This document shows positions 24,838 to 37,891 of a stretch of DNA of 64,000 bases, in pieces. How positions within the stretch are numbered: position 1 is the first letter of the stretch; every line of letters begins with the position of its first letter. The notes below the pieces were generated by a model. That model worked only from the letters and a program-made list of their open reading frames with translations. It had not been told where the DNA came from and made no database searches. Made by a program: the position numbers and the translations under genes. The DNA lies in the NCBI RefSeq assembly GCF_932294415.1, contig NC_065543.1, positions 1,624,976 to 1,688,975 of the forward strand. Direction: 5' to 3'. This DNA is from Quercus robur. Its lineage: Eukaryota; Streptophyta; Magnoliopsida; Fagales; Fagaceae.

Positions 24838-26312
24838 ATTTTTTTTTTTTTGAGAAACCTGCTTCATTAATAAATACCGAAATCAGCCAAAGTCGGCTAA
24901 AAGTACATCAACTACTTGTGGTGGAACATCCTCCATCCACACAGAAAAATCATCAACAAGTCTTGCATGTTTTGCTAAAAAATGAGCAACTGAGTTACCC
25001 AACCTACGGTTGTGAGAAAAGGAAACACAATTGCAAAAGGGTAAATAATGTTTAATAGACGAGATTAAATGGCCAAAAGAAGAAAAAGACTCCTCTTCCT
25101 TTCTCAAGGCAGAGATCACCACCTCTGAATCTCCCTCGACAATAAAAGAGGGTAGGTTGAGGTCCATAGCCAATGTGATTGCTTGAACTGCTGTTACAGC
25201 TTCGACTTCATCTGATGAGGATGAGAGCTTGATTTTCTCCGCCACAGAAGCAATCACCTTCCCTTGAGAGTCACAGACTATCACTCCCACCCCTTCTTCC
25301 TCCGTATCAGCAAACACTGCCCCATCGAAATTAATCTTCAGAAGTTGCGGAGGAGGAGGCTCCCATTTGGGTCTTAATCTTTGGTTTGGAGACACTTGTA
25401 TCTGAGCTACCGGTTGCACCTGTATAAATTCTTGGAGCATTTGTTTGGCTGACGAAAGGACCTGAGATAGTAGGTATGGCTTGCTGCTAGTTCGTAATTG
25501 ATTGCGCCGAGACCATATCGTCCATGCAATCACTGCGAACAAGTCTGGATCTTTTCCATTTTGCAACACGAAGTGAGCGAGCTCGTAGAAGTTAGAAAAC
25601 TTCTTAGACCTGCAAAACAACCACAACGTGTTAGCTTCCCATATGGCTGAGAGTTCAGGACAATCCCATAAGGCATGGTAACCATCCTCGGCCTCCAAAT
25701 TGCATTGGCAGCACATGTCTTCAGCTATGACTTTCCTGCAGACCAGATTCTTCTTCACCGGTAAAGCTTCCTTACATGCCCTCCAAAGGAAGTTTTTGAC
25801 CTTGTTCGGCACCGAGAGACCCCATATTCGACGCCAAATGTTTGAGGTTACTGCTTGAGACTGAGAAGATGGCCGAGGACCTGCTTTTTCCTGGGCTAGA
25901 AACCGATATCCGGACTTCATTGTATATACTCCATTAGAAACATGAGGCCAAATGAGTTTATCCTCGACATTGGTGGGACTCAGTGGGATTTTCAATATCA
26001 ACTCAGCTTCCAAAGGAGCAAAGAAACCAGCTACAACGTTTCTATCTCAGCTCCTATATGATGGATTGATGAGACAATCCACTGTAGCATCATAAAGACT
26101 CTCTATGACTGGAGATAAAATTCTTGGGTGCTTAAGACTAGGCAGCCAAGGGTATTCCCATATCTTAATGGACTCTCCGTTGCCCACTCTCCAACGGGCC
26201 CCTCTCCACAATACCACCCTACCCTTGAGTAAACTACTCCATGCATAGGACCCACTAGAGTTATTTGGGGCTTCCATAAATGAGCAATCTGGGAAAATTT
26301 TGCTCTTACGAA
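24838..26312 (-). pseudogene. 5'-truncated LINE: reverse-transcriptase C-terminus, zinc-binding region and RNase H-like domain
   Basis: The minus strand reads as the 3' end of a plant LINE ORF2. Near 26310-26050 is the post-RT segment (LLKGRVVLWRGARWRVGNG, then a WEYPWLP motif). From about 25990 to 25600 comes the zf-RVT region (NGVYTMKSGYR, IWGLSVPNKVKNFLWRA, a C-x2-C...H...C cluster ending HALWDCP). An RVT_3 RNase H-like domain (KINFDGA, EVEA, EGDS, NSVAHFLAKHA) runs from about 25340 to the stop at 24883. The plus strand has poly(T) at 24838-24851, i.e. a poly(A) tail in element orientation. A TGA at 26047-26049 interrupts the frame at a position usually Trp, so the copy is dead. The reverse-transcriptase catalytic core is missing. 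Confidence 0.9.
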
Positions 26313-26545
26313 AAATGTTGTGAATATAATATTTTTCATTGAAAAATATAATTGTTGGGAATGAATATATAAATGATGATAAAAAAAGAATAAAGAATGA
26401 ATGAAAAAATAATATTTAAATGAGATAGAGAATATAATAGAGAATCAGTTAGAAAGTGTATTTGAAAAATGGGTAGGTAAAAGTTAAACATCACTGTTTA
26501 TTCTCCAAATAATACAAAAATTTGGAGAAGCTGCTGGAGGTGCCT

Positions 26546-28897
26546 TAACTGTACCAATTATAAGTACAAGCTATACTTGCCTCGACAGGCTGAGCACTCT
26601 TCCTAGCTAGTTGGGAACCCCGCTAAGGGACAAGTTATATCACATTTGATGCCAAGGAAAAAAACTTGGTGGTGGTAACGGTACTGTTTATACGTACAAT
26701 ATCACTTGTAGTACCATCCTTGGTGTGTGCAATTACCAAAATGACCTTGAGCTTTTATCATCCACACACACATGCAAGAAAAGACTTCGGAGCCACAGAT
26801 TTGGTATTGGTCAAATAGCTCCAACGTCTAGTTAACAAGTTATCAATAGAAATAATTAATCTAATTAGAGTTAAAGTAGTTTCATACTTGTTTTTTATCA
26901 TGATTTGCCTTCATATAGATTCTTTTGTATGGTAATTCTTTACTTTTAGTCATTATTCACTGTGGTTTTAATTTTCCTTAATGGTGGATATAACTGCCCC
27001 CATCATATCCATAATTATAAGTACATGTAAATTATACTTCCCATAATGGGGAGTAACAATCTCTCTAGACTTGGTGCTCAGGCCTTGGTACTTAATTGGT
27101 CGTATTACTTAATTAAGGGATTGAATAACGCAAAATGATTGTCAAAAAAGGATAAAAGTGAGGGACATTGGTGTAGTATTGGCCTAATATCTCCGATACT
27201 TAAATTAAAAAAGTTCTTAATAATAAGAATTAATACAATGAAAGTGAAAGTAGTCTCATAACTATCCTTAATTAACTCATCCCAAAAAAAAAAAAAAAAA
27301 ACTATCCTTAATTAAGATTCCTCTTTGTAGTTTGTATAGGTTATTTTTGGTGCGTACTTTTACTTGGTTGGGTTTTTCCCTACTCAAATTTTATAATCAA
27401 TTTGGTAATCGAAATATAATATGACTTAGAACGATAATGTGACCTAAATGATCTTTTTCTAATTGAGTTATTCTCTCATGTTCTAAATAAAGTATCAATA
27501 ATTTGAATTAGATACCTCAAAATGATTGAAAATTAAATCATCGAGGTGCTTTCATAGTTTCGTGCACAATCTTTCTTCCGAAATAGGATATCCACGTGGA
27601 TTATCTTAATCCAAAAATATGCTGCAATAAATTATTTTTGATATGAATATTGTGCTACATTTAAACTTTTTCTTTATGGGTAGACCCGGAGATTTTTCGA
27701 AGATTGTGCACAATATTTTATATATCTATGTGTAAAAAATTGTCGTATTGGTATGTCGAAGCTTTCAAAACTTCCAATGATATAAGAAAGTGACGCTATT
27801 TTTAGAAGTCGCTCTAAAAGGCAGTTGGGGTGCTTCGTAGAAGTTGCCTATAGAGGACAAAATCACTAAACGATAATGCATAAAACAAAAACATCCTTGT
27901 GTAATCCATTAGAGTTAGAAAAAGTAAAGCTAACTGCGTGTTTGTTTCAACTGTTTATCTAATTTTTGTTGAAATTTTTTTATTAAAATTGTGCTAAAAT
28001 ATATTTATATTTTGAAAAAAAAATAAAAATTTATAAAACTGTACATAAAAGTTAAAAAACTAAAAATTAAGTTTATAAACTGATGCAAAACAAATAACTG
28101 TGGGTTCGAATAATGTCTTAATCAATGTATTGTTACCATGATTATAAGTGATAACCCATCAAAATACGAGTGATATATATTATAAAAAAAAAAAAAGACA
28201 TTGCTTGAAAAATGTTCTAAAAGGAACTCCACCCAACCAGACTTTGATGATAAGGTATCTATTCTGTCATTTCTGTGGCCCCATGGAAAACCCATACCGC
28301 ACAATATATAATGTTCAAAAGGTCAATCAAAAAGTAATTGTGTGGGGACTGAGAGTAACATTGTTTAAATAAAAAATATCTTAGATCACAAGCAGCCATA
28401 TGTCATGGTTAATTGTCTTCTCTGTCCCTTCTAGCTAGTTCTCGAATAATCAAAGTCGATCAAGATACCTTAATATGTCCATATGTAATGTCTATGTAAG
28501 CCTCATTCATCATGCATGCTCATTTAACCGTTGGCCTAATATTGCTGACTTTTTAACATTTTCCTGTTGTTTTTATTATCTATTTATATTAATCAATACA
28601 CTACATGCCAGAGTGTTCATATTACATTTTCGACGTTATCATTATCATTTTCAATCTACGAGTTGATATGTACCTAAAATTTGTTTGGGGACGATGACTT
28701 ATGATCATGCAACCATGCTAAGTAGAGACGGGTGTTTTTTTCTTTTGCAAAGTGCATCCTTTATTGACTGGTCTGGCCGGCTAAAATTTCATTCTTTGAC
28801 GTTAAATTGCTGAAGTGTTACATATGATACCATAAATCAAAGCAACAGTAATTGAGAAAGATAACAAGTTGGATATGCTGTCATATAGCCAACCATC
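26546..28897. other. Intergenic, no gene seen
   Basis: AT-rich, with poly(A) near 27283-27300 and 28183-28196. A MITE-like GTGTTTGTTTCAAC...CAAAACAAATAAC stretch lies around 27938-28098, but its ends are unclear. No recognisable coding region. Confidence 0.55.
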
Positions 28898-28900
28898 TTA

Positions 28901-29101
28901 GGGTTTGTTTGGGTTTCGTTTATTTTGTTGAAACTGAAATTTTTTGCTGAAAATACTATAGATAAATATAACAGTTAGTTGAAATAGTATAATAAGATTC
29001 ATGAATAGTATTAAAAAGTACAGTAGAGCTCATAAATAATAGTAAAAATAAACTGAATAATAAAATAAATTGACAAAATTAATTATAACAAACGGACACA
29101 T
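28901..29101. mobile_element. Tourist-like MITE, diverged right end
   Basis: Starts GGGTTTGTTTGGGTTTC after TTA (28898-28900). The interior (TTTTGTTGAAACTGAAAT, AAGTACAGTAGAGCTC) matches the copies at 23209 and 50757. The right end, around AACAAACGGACACA, is eroded. Confidence 0.65.
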
Positions 29102-29232
29102 AGTAAACCATTCTTTAATTTCAATTCCAAAAGGTTGGAAAGGAAGTAAGCAAAGGGTCTCAGAATTTGAACCCAAAAAAAAAAAAAAAAAAGAGATCAA
29201 GTTTTTAAATCGATTATTAGGGTATAGTTTAA

Positions 29233-29435
29233 AGCACTCATAGCAGTGGTGCTATATAGGTATAATGCTAAAATTTAGCTTCACAAACACAAAAAGGTTG
29301 CGGCAGCAGTGGAGCTAAATCTAAAAATTTTAGCTCCACTGCTACAGTGCACATCTATTTATAGATATGTACTGTTCATGAGAGTGAAAAAAATATATAT
29401 TATTTTATTCTTCCCCACCCATTAAAAAATTACTT

Positions 29436-29470
<35 letters not shown>

Positions 29471-29966
29471 CACCGTCGATCGCCTCACCGTCCCAAGCAG
29501 TCGATCGCCTTACCGTCCTAAGTCGTCGATCGCCTCACCGTCACTCTCCTCTCTACCGACCTAGCTCACGGACCCACCCCTTCTGCCGACCCAGCTCGCC
29601 GACGTTGTGCTTGTTTGTGATTGGTGATTGTTGATTTTGTTTGTGATTATTGATTTTGTTTGGTTTGGGTTGAAGAAAAAAATTGGGAGATTTGGGTTTT
29701 TTTTTTTTTTTCTTGCTGTGGACTGGTGGTGGTGTTGGTGGTGGTTGTGGCTGTGGTTGTAGCTGTGGCTAACGGTAGAGGTGGTTGTGATTGGTACTGT
29801 GAATTTTTGTGTGTAGTGGGATATATTATTTTATTGTAGTGGTTCTATTATTTTATTATGTTAAAAACTAAAATAGATCCACTGTTACAGCATATGTAGA
29901 TAAAATAGATAAAATAACTTTTGATAGAGTTAAATTGCTAAATTTTTAACTCTACTGTGCATGTTC
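29233..29966. mobile_element. Harbinger-like MITE with TAA target duplication
   Basis: Left end AGCACTCATAGCAGTGG; right end reversed GAACATGCACAGTAGAG, an imperfect inverted repeat. TAA lies at 29230-29232 and 29967-29969. The interior has a second inverted pair around GTGGAGCTAAATC...TTTAGCTCCACTGC, a (CT)n run at 29439-29467 and three CGTCGATCGCCT-type repeats. No transposase is present. Confidence 0.7.
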
Positions 29967-29969
29967 TAA

Positions 29970-30941
29970 TGAGCCCAATGAAAAGAGGTTTCTTATTTAA
30001 CATGCATGGTTAACCCACTGACAAGAAGTCCACAATAGCATGTGAGAAGTAGGAAATGACATTGACTGGTGGGACCCTGTCATCTAACCACGTGTACAAT
30101 GTGTTAGGTTTCATGGTCAGAGGAACCTTATACTCTCTCTACTCCGTAACCATCGTTGTCTAGTCAAAGTTGGACGATCAAAACCCTTTATGAGAATGGA
30201 GTCCAGCCTAAACTAGGACCCACGACTATTAGTCCCAAGGAAAATCAGACGCCAACTTCATTTTGCTCCGAGGCACATATATAGGTTGAATTGGAGCAAA
30301 GCCAACTCTGAATCAGCAATTGTGATTTTGATCATACCATGCAACTGTTCACAAAGTAAATTATTTCTAACTCTTAATAGATGAGACACTGTAATTTGTT
30401 ACAGTAAGTTATAATTAAAATAACGTCACTTTTATTATGTAACAATTATGACAAATAATATTAATATTGACTTTGAATATATTGTGTTTTAAAGTTATTG
30501 ATATTTGTTTTATGATTATAGAACCTAAGGGACTACAAAAAAAATTATTAAAAGCTTTTATTTCAAGATTCCATATATGAACAGATTGATTTACCCCAAG
30601 TCTTGGGAACTCAAAATAGAGACCAATCGATTACATCTCGGATATGCATCACAACATCATGCCCTCATATATTATTCAGATATAATTTGTTCTCACTGAC
30701 CCAAAAAAGTAAAAAATAGAAAAAAATGTGTAGCTACACTTTTTCGTTTGGATTAAATTTAACAAGTAACCCGACAGTACTCAACAATGGAAGCTTTAAT
30801 ATGTTCTTCCATGTGGTGTGCACACACCCATTACTAAAAAGATAAGGACAAAGCTAATCTTAACCAACATTATTTCTTGACCCACACATGGAATTTATAT
30901 TATATTATGTACACAAATGGTTCATGAACATGTAATCTTAG
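29970..30941. other. Intergenic; 3' side of polygalacturonase 1
   Basis: The right part should include the 3'UTR of the minus-strand polygalacturonase gene. No other gene is supported. Confidence 0.5.
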
Positions 30942-33351
30942 TTATAGGCAACTCTCTGGCACAAGTACTCCACTGCTTGTTCCACCAATGTTCTTACATG
31001 ATGATGTTGTTGCCCTATTGTTGTAAGTAAGCTTGATGTCTCGCAATTTGATCCCTCTGCAAGGACTACTTGGACTGCAATAAAATGTCACAGCCTCTGC
31101 TGTAGCTGATGTGCCTTGTATATTTCTATATGTCACTTCACTAATCTTCACACCCGAGCTCTATTAAGAAAAGCATAGAATTAATGAAGAGCATGAAATA
31201 TATAATCGACCTCCATTGTTGAATGTACAGCTATATTATCATAAAAAGATCATGGTTAATAATTTACCTGTAGAGGACAACCTTGGTTGTCAGGGCAATA
31301 ATTCTGATCAATGATTATGGGGTTCTCAACATTTCTCATAACAATGTTTTGGAAAAGAATGTTCCGAACAAAACCATTGCTGGGCCTGGCCCAGGACTTG
31401 ATCCTTAATCCATTGTCTGATCCAGTGAATACTGCATTCGTTAACGTTACATTTTGGACGCCAGCTTCGTTGAGTTCCCTGGCCAAGCTACCAATGCTGT
31501 AACAGGCACAACAAACGTATATAATCAATTTGATATTAATGCATGTTGTTGGTGACTTTTGCCATGAATATCTTTATTTTAATCAGCCAAAAAAATATTA
31601 TTTAGAATTTGAAGTTTTCATCCTAATATTTATTAATAATCTTGGGCCTGTAAGGCCCCAATGTTATGACTATGGTAGGGCTTGCAATGCCTCTGACTCC
31701 ATAATTAGACTGGGCCTCGCTCGATGGATTGTCTGACCAATTTTTTTTTTTTTAACAAATAGGAAATTATTATTAGAGATATTAAAAATATTAAAATATA
31801 ATTTTTATTATAATTAATTAATTAGTAAATTTCTATTTGATTTTTTTTTTTTTTTGGAGAAACAAAGGCATGCTCAAGAGAGATGAAATGGTATTTTAAG
31901 ATAAAAGCACACCACAAGCTCTACTTAAAAGCCATAATAAATTGCTATTTGATTTGAGTGCATAGACAGAATGTAAATTTGTAAATATTTTGTAGTAAAA
32001 TCCATACCTAATGTTATTATTATTGTTATTTTTGTATAGGTTAATTTTAAGAATATATCTGCTTACGTACCTTACACCATGACCAGGGCCACATTTAATG
32101 TTGCTCATCAACAAGTTGTTTGTGCCTGGACCGATTGATATGCAATCGTCTCCAGTTTGCATGGTGCTTCCCTTGATTGTAACTCCGGTCGAGGTCTGCA
32201 CATGAATGCCATCTGTGTTTGGGCTTAGGTCGGGAGCGATAAGCTTCACATTTTGGACCACCACATTGTTGCAGCTGTTGATTACAAGGTGAGTAAGCTG
32301 ACTGTTGATCGACGTTAAGCCACTGACCACAATATTGTTTGCCCAATTGAATGTTATTGACTGCATTGACACACAAATTGCATTGTTAAAATAAGTTATA
32401 GGAATTTATTGATATATACAAGAACATTAATATGCTCATCAGTCCACTTAATTTTCGAAATTCAATATAACTTTTGTGCAATTCAACTAGGGAAGGAGGC
32501 AGAAAAACTATTGATAAGAGAAGTCAGACTGTAATCTCAATATATATACACACAAGTACATGTTTACTTAAAAAAATCTCAATGACAAAATTTCATAATT
32601 TATAAGAAAAAAGTAAATAAAAAAAAGAAATGGTCAGAACTAATTAGTGGGCTTAAAGTCAATTAGCTTGTTTTCAAATCTTCAAAATATGACAAAATAA
32701 CACTTGCCTTTTTTTCCGGAATAAAAATCAGTTGTTTTATTTTGAGTGTTACATTTTATATTAATTAATCACATCTTGTAACTTTTTTAAAGAACAATAA
32801 TCAAATTTAAAAATAAAAATAAAAATTAGACACAATATTCTGCGATTGATAAAACATAAAGCAGAACAGATAATTTCTACTATTTTTTGGATGTTATAGT
32901 TATGTAATTAATGTACCCTAGCACCAACTGGGCAACTTTTTCCAGAATTCCTGCAAGCCCAAAAGCCAGCTCCCTTTGCATCCAAAGCGCCACCATAAAC
33001 TGCCACTCTATCAACCTTAATGAACAAAATCCAGTACCCTGAATTCCCAAGTGCACGATAGTCTGTTGGAGCCACAAGTGTTCCGTCAATCTTAACTGTA
33101 ATTCTGTTCTTGCATGGCCCTCTAAAAACAGTTGCTTTTAGCAAGAACCTTCCCTTTGGGATGTAAATGGTGGAGGCTATGGCTGAGTTACAAGCTGATT
33201 GCCATGCCTTGAGGAATGCTTCTGTTGCCTCAGTTTTCCCATCTGGCTTTGCACCAAAACTGATCACATTATAGGCTGCATTTGATGATTGAACAAAGAA
33301 GGATATGAAGAAAATGAAGAGAAAAACACGAGAGAAAGTAAGCTTAGCCAT
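30942..33351 (-). CDS. Polygalacturonase (GH28), copy 1
   Basis: Four exons: 32917-33351, 32071-32360, 31268-31496, 30942-31160, with GT-AG introns of 556, 574 and 107 bp. The product is 390 residues, normal for a plant polygalacturonase. A signal peptide (about residues 1-25, cut after SSNA) sends it to the cell wall, where it would hydrolyse alpha-1,4 bonds of homogalacturonan pectin. All four GH28 motifs are present: NTDG (193-196), GDDC with catalytic Asp216/217, GPGHG with His239, and RIK (273-275). Paired cysteines lie near the C-terminus. The gene therefore looks functional. A TATA-like GTATTTAAATAC lies 68 bp upstream of the ATG. Copy 2 (42820-46884) has the same intron positions and phases. 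Exo- versus endo-acting mode cannot be decided from sequence. Confidence 0.95.
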
Positions 33352-33418
33352 TTCTATTATTATTACTTTTTAACCTTTGAGAGAGGTAGTTGGTATGAAA
33401 CGGAATTGGCAGTTAGGG

Positions 33419-33430
33419 GTATTTAAATAC
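33419..33430 (-). promoter_or_regulatory. TATA-like box of polygalacturonase 1
   Basis: GTATTTAAATAC lies about 68 bp upstream of the ATG, at nearly the same distance as the TATAAAT of copy 2. Confidence 0.55.
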
Positions 33431-33742
33431 AGTGCATGCCATTCTTTTTATGCTTCTATTTGTCAACATACTTTTGTTTAATATTGATTTTAGAAATCAA
33501 GCAAAGAAAAGTGTTATTGGCACGTTATCAAGTACATGAAGGTATATATGATATGTACGGTGACATGTGATAAGGTATGAATCCCGGAAAGAATGGAAGG
33601 AAGAGTACATGTGAATATTTCTCTGGTTATGTTTTAACAATGAGTATAAAACAAATCTGATATATTGCAGAAAGCATTTGTATGCATGCATCTCAAGGAA
33701 GAGTTTTTTGGGTTCAAAACCTTCTCATTTTGGTGATTGGCC

Positions 33743-33789
<47 letters not shown>

Positions 33790-36676
33790 TAGTATTGATA
33801 AAAAAAGAAAAGAAAAAAGAGACCTAGTTAATATTTATTATTAATTTGGATTTTATCTATTTGATGAATTGTTTGAAATTAAATCATTATGTAATTACGA
33901 GGGTAAATGAATTGAATTGTTTATGAACTATTTGGATTCAATTCAAAGTTTGTTTATATTTGATTATTTAGCAAAAGAGTCAAGCTAAAATTCATGTTTA
34001 AGCTTTGACTGTTGAATGAGCTAAACTCAAAAATTATATTATGTTGATTTAAGTAGAAATAATAACATATGTTTAGATATATATATATATGTGTGTGTAT
34101 TTATATAGTCTTGAGATTAGATTATAATTTTATAAATAGTAAGTTAATAAGATATATTATTATTTGTAATTTTTTTATTATGTAAATAATTTATTTTATA
34201 ATAAAATTATAAATGATTTAAATAATACAACAATGGTGAATCTCAATTTTATAATTTAATAAATGATAGTCATTTTATCTAAATAATTGAACAATTATAA
34301 ATTCAAGTATAATTGAATTTAGTCTAACTAATTGATCAAGCTCAATTTTTATTCTTGAGGTTTATTATATATGAAGAAAGCATAAATTAACCAAGTAACA
34401 CTTGACCAAGCTCAAATTTGTTTAAAAATAACATGAATAAAGCAACAAAATGTTATTTAATTAGTTTGGTGATGCATTTGAGCTTGACTTGTGTTCGATT
34501 ACATGAATTAGTCATAAATTTTTTTATATTGATCGAATAGGCTCAATTTGTTTAATTATAACCCAAATTTAATATGTTCATTATTCATAAAATATTGTTG
34601 AATATTTAGTGAGTTCATATTGGCTAATCATATATATCATATTTGACAGTCACTCCTACTAGTTTAAACAAACCATTCGTTTTCTTCTTCTGTATTTTCA
34701 TATTTCCTTCTGTTATAAAACTTTAGGATATTGTAATATTCATGCATGTCATTATTTATTCTTTCATATATTTCTTATAATTAAATCAAATCAATGTGCT
34801 GTAATAATTAAATATAAATACCAAATCACGCAATTAAACATTGTACGTCTATCTATTATGTACCTGAACCTCAATGACGTGTATTTGTATGGCGACTTTG
34901 GTTAGAAGATAGTGGCTTAGGTAGAGGATGAGATGAATGGGCAGTCATAGTGTTTGCCACGTGAACACGCGGAGGAAACCCGGAAGATTAATCGGCAGTA
35001 GGCTCGCCGATATTCTAGCAGTCAACCGGGTGTAGTGTGTGTATTTGATGTGGCACGAAACTATTGATCTAAGGTCTAAACTGTTGCTGGAAATTGGCGG
35101 TTGTGTTCTTTAATGCCGAAGTTATCCAATCTTGACTCCTTGAGAACCTTGGTGATAATTTGAATACAAAAACAAGTTTAAAAATTATAACCCTTGCTAA
35201 TGCATGAAATATTCATAAATTGAGTTTATATATTGAGTTCATACAAGTGTACACATTCATAATATTATATAAAAGTAATACATTCAAATTGAGTTTATAT
35301 ATTCTCAGGAAAAAAAAATTTTGAGTTTGTATATATATATATATATATTTGATGCACATTTTAAATATAATTGGAATGATATTTAACATGAAGGTGAAGT
35401 GTAACTAAAATATAGAAACATTTGGCATCAAATAAATAATAGGACAATTAGAATAATACTTAATTAGAAATTGGAGAGAAATTAAAATGTAATTTATATT
35501 CTTGATTGAACTTTCTCTTAACTTCCACTTTAATATATAAGGTAAGCTCAAAATGTTATATTCATTAATTTTAATATTGTTAGTCATGTGTTTGGACAAG
35601 GGATTTGGAGTAGAAATTTGGCGAGGAGTTGGAAATTTAGAGTTTGATCTTATTAATTTCTTGGTTTGATGCATGAACAAGGGACTTTCCAATTTACGTG
35701 TGAAATTTTCGGCTGGGATTGTGATCCAAGAATATTGGTTCTAAATCTCATCTAAACTGTAAGAATTAAAAAAAAAAAAAAAAAAACAAAATTTAGCTAC
35801 AAAATTTATTGTAGTTTTAAGCTATAAAATTTGTTGTAAAACCTTATTTAATATCTTTTTATTTGAGATGAATTTTAACCAATCCACTATTGGATTTACA
35901 TCTTCTCCTTATATTTTTCATACTTGCAAAATTTCTAGAGAGTTAAAGATTAATAACTATGTTATCAATAAATTATTTAAATTGCTAGTTTTTGTAGTTT
36001 AAAATTATGTATAAAATTCAAGCTTATAGATTATATAGTAAATAATATCCAATTGATACAAAATTTGACATGTGTATTAAGAGTGTAAAGAATATACAAT
36101 TCAATTTTATAACTAAATTTTGTCTTTTTTTAAATTTCATCTAATATTGAATCTGTTTATTTATTTTTTTTCTTCCTAGACCCATTTATGTTTTCGTCTA
36201 TAATTATTATTTGGCAAATTCGAGGTAAGATCTCTCTCTCTTTTATAATAAAATTTTGGTCCCATTAAATAGCCATGTATATTAATTAATGTTCATCTTA
36301 TGAATGACAATAGAATTACCAAAAATATAATTTAAGCAAAAAGAACTTGTATTGTATGTGTTTCGTTTATAAAATAATTTAAAGCAGCCTATTTTTATTC
36401 CATCTATAGCATGCAACTTTCCATAAGAGTATAGTGCGTTTTCATTCATTTTTAACTACAGGAACTATATATCAATACTCAATGATGTTTTTAAAAACAA
36501 TGGTAGAATAACTTGATTATGTTGTTTTTCTTCCTGCAGCAAAAAGTGGCTGAAAATCAAGTCTAAGCTTGTATTTATCTTAAAACTAATCGGAAAATTG
36601 AAGAAAATAGAAACTGGTAAAGATTGGAATCATTGGATACTCTAAGTCAAAGTGCTAGTTGGGAGGACGATCTCCC
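33431..36676. other. Promoter side of polygalacturonase 1 and AT-rich intergenic DNA
   Basis: Contains a (TA)n run at 33743-33786 and a poly(A) run near 35768-35786. A GC-richer patch (34900-35110) has no recognised coding content. No gene supported. Confidence 0.5.
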
Positions 36677-36699
36677 AATCACTACAAAAAAAAGGTTCT

Positions 36700-37045
36700 A
36701 TGGCCACGTTTTTAAAACGCGGCTATATGTAAAAAAAAACGTGGTTATAGCCTATAGCTAGGTTTTTTTAGGCCACACTTTTTAACCGCGGCCCAAGACT
36801 AGGTCCTATAGCCGCGCTTAAAACGTGGCCTAAGACTAGAACCTATGGCCGCGTTTAAAACGTGGCCTAAGACCAGGACCAATGGCCGCGTTTAAAACAT
36901 GGCCATAGGATTGGACCAATAGCCGCGTTTAAAACGTGGCTATAGGATCGGACCAATGGCTGCGTTTAAAACGTGGCTATAGGTGACAACTATAGCCGCA
37001 TTTTTTAAATGTGGTTATAGGACATATTTTTAGCCGCGTTTATAG
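36700..37045. repeat. Left subterminal repeat array of the CACTA element
   Basis: About nine spaced copies of GCCGCGTTTAAAACGTGGC-like units, several of them short palindromes. Confidence 0.85.
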
Positions 37046-37771
37046 CCCTTTTTTTCTTTTTCTTTTTCTTTTTCCTAGGCCAAATTGCTTAAGAAGGACC
37101 TCCACACCTGAGTTTAATCTTGCAGAGTAAATTAAACTTAACCTTGTAGTCAAAATTGAAAACTAAGAAACAACTAAAATTAAAAACTTTCTAGCAATAC
37201 AAAACCCTTTAACATATTCATTCACATGTAAAACAAATAGCCTTCCTTTGAGGATCAATCAGCACAATGCTGAAGAAAGACATTCACTGTCAAATAAATC
37301 ATCAAATTCTTATCAATGTAACTCTCCTCAAACGAAATCCTTGTTTTCAATTTCAATTTACTGTATTCCTTACAAGATCTCCACCCACACAATAAACACT
37401 TAAGTTGGGACTCCTAACCTTTTGCTTAGTAAATCAAAATAGGCATTTAACCAAACATAACAAAAAAGAAATCCATATCTGAATATGATATAAAAGAAAC
37501 CAAAGAAACAAGCTTTAAAATGAAATGAAAGATATTCATATATCCCCCCCCCCCCCCAAAATGTTTATGAGTATAAAAGGGGGGAAGAACATAACACAAT
37601 AACTATTCTCAGGGACTAAATTGTAAAATAAAAAGAAAACTAAAAGAATCTCAGTTTGAGTCACAACTCTATTGCCTAAAAATTTTTGTAATTGCATTAG
37701 CCAATTCCAATAGGCCAGAAGTAATCAAAATTGATATTTACTAAGAGACAAATTCAATACATACATAGGGC

Positions 37772-37891
37772 CTAGGCTGTAGTTAGTCTTGCCCGAGGAT
37801 CCTTCACCAGTAACTTCTTTACAAAATCTTTCGCACTGTTGCTTATGGTTGGCCATGGTTTGCGGTGAAACTCAGGATTGTTTCGTAAGAC
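37772..37891 (-). pseudogene. Captured exon of a group IV calcium-dependent protein kinase (CPK16/18/28 type)
   Basis: The 39 residues VLRNNPEF...[27 protein letters not shown] match subdomains X-XI of the kinase domain of CPK28-type CDPKs. The upstream intron acceptor (CTTTTGCAG) is kept, so capture was from genomic DNA, not from spliced mRNA. In functional relatives the text continues LTAAQALSHPW; here LTTA is followed by TAG and then AL, so the conserved Gln codon CAG has become TAG. Homology ends within a few codons of this stop. Confidence 0.85.

Larger units (their letters stand above)
23851..26545. mobile_element. Harbinger-like element split by a LINE insertion
   Basis: The left end GAGCATCTCCAACAG pairs with the reversed right end AGGCACCTCCAGCAG (11 of 15). 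TAA flanks both sides (23848-23850, 26546-26548). Without the LINE (24838-26312) the element is about 1.2 kb. It holds a poly(A) stretch, a GAAGAAGAA/GGTGGTGG low-complexity block (24190-24350) and no transposase. Confidence 0.65.
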
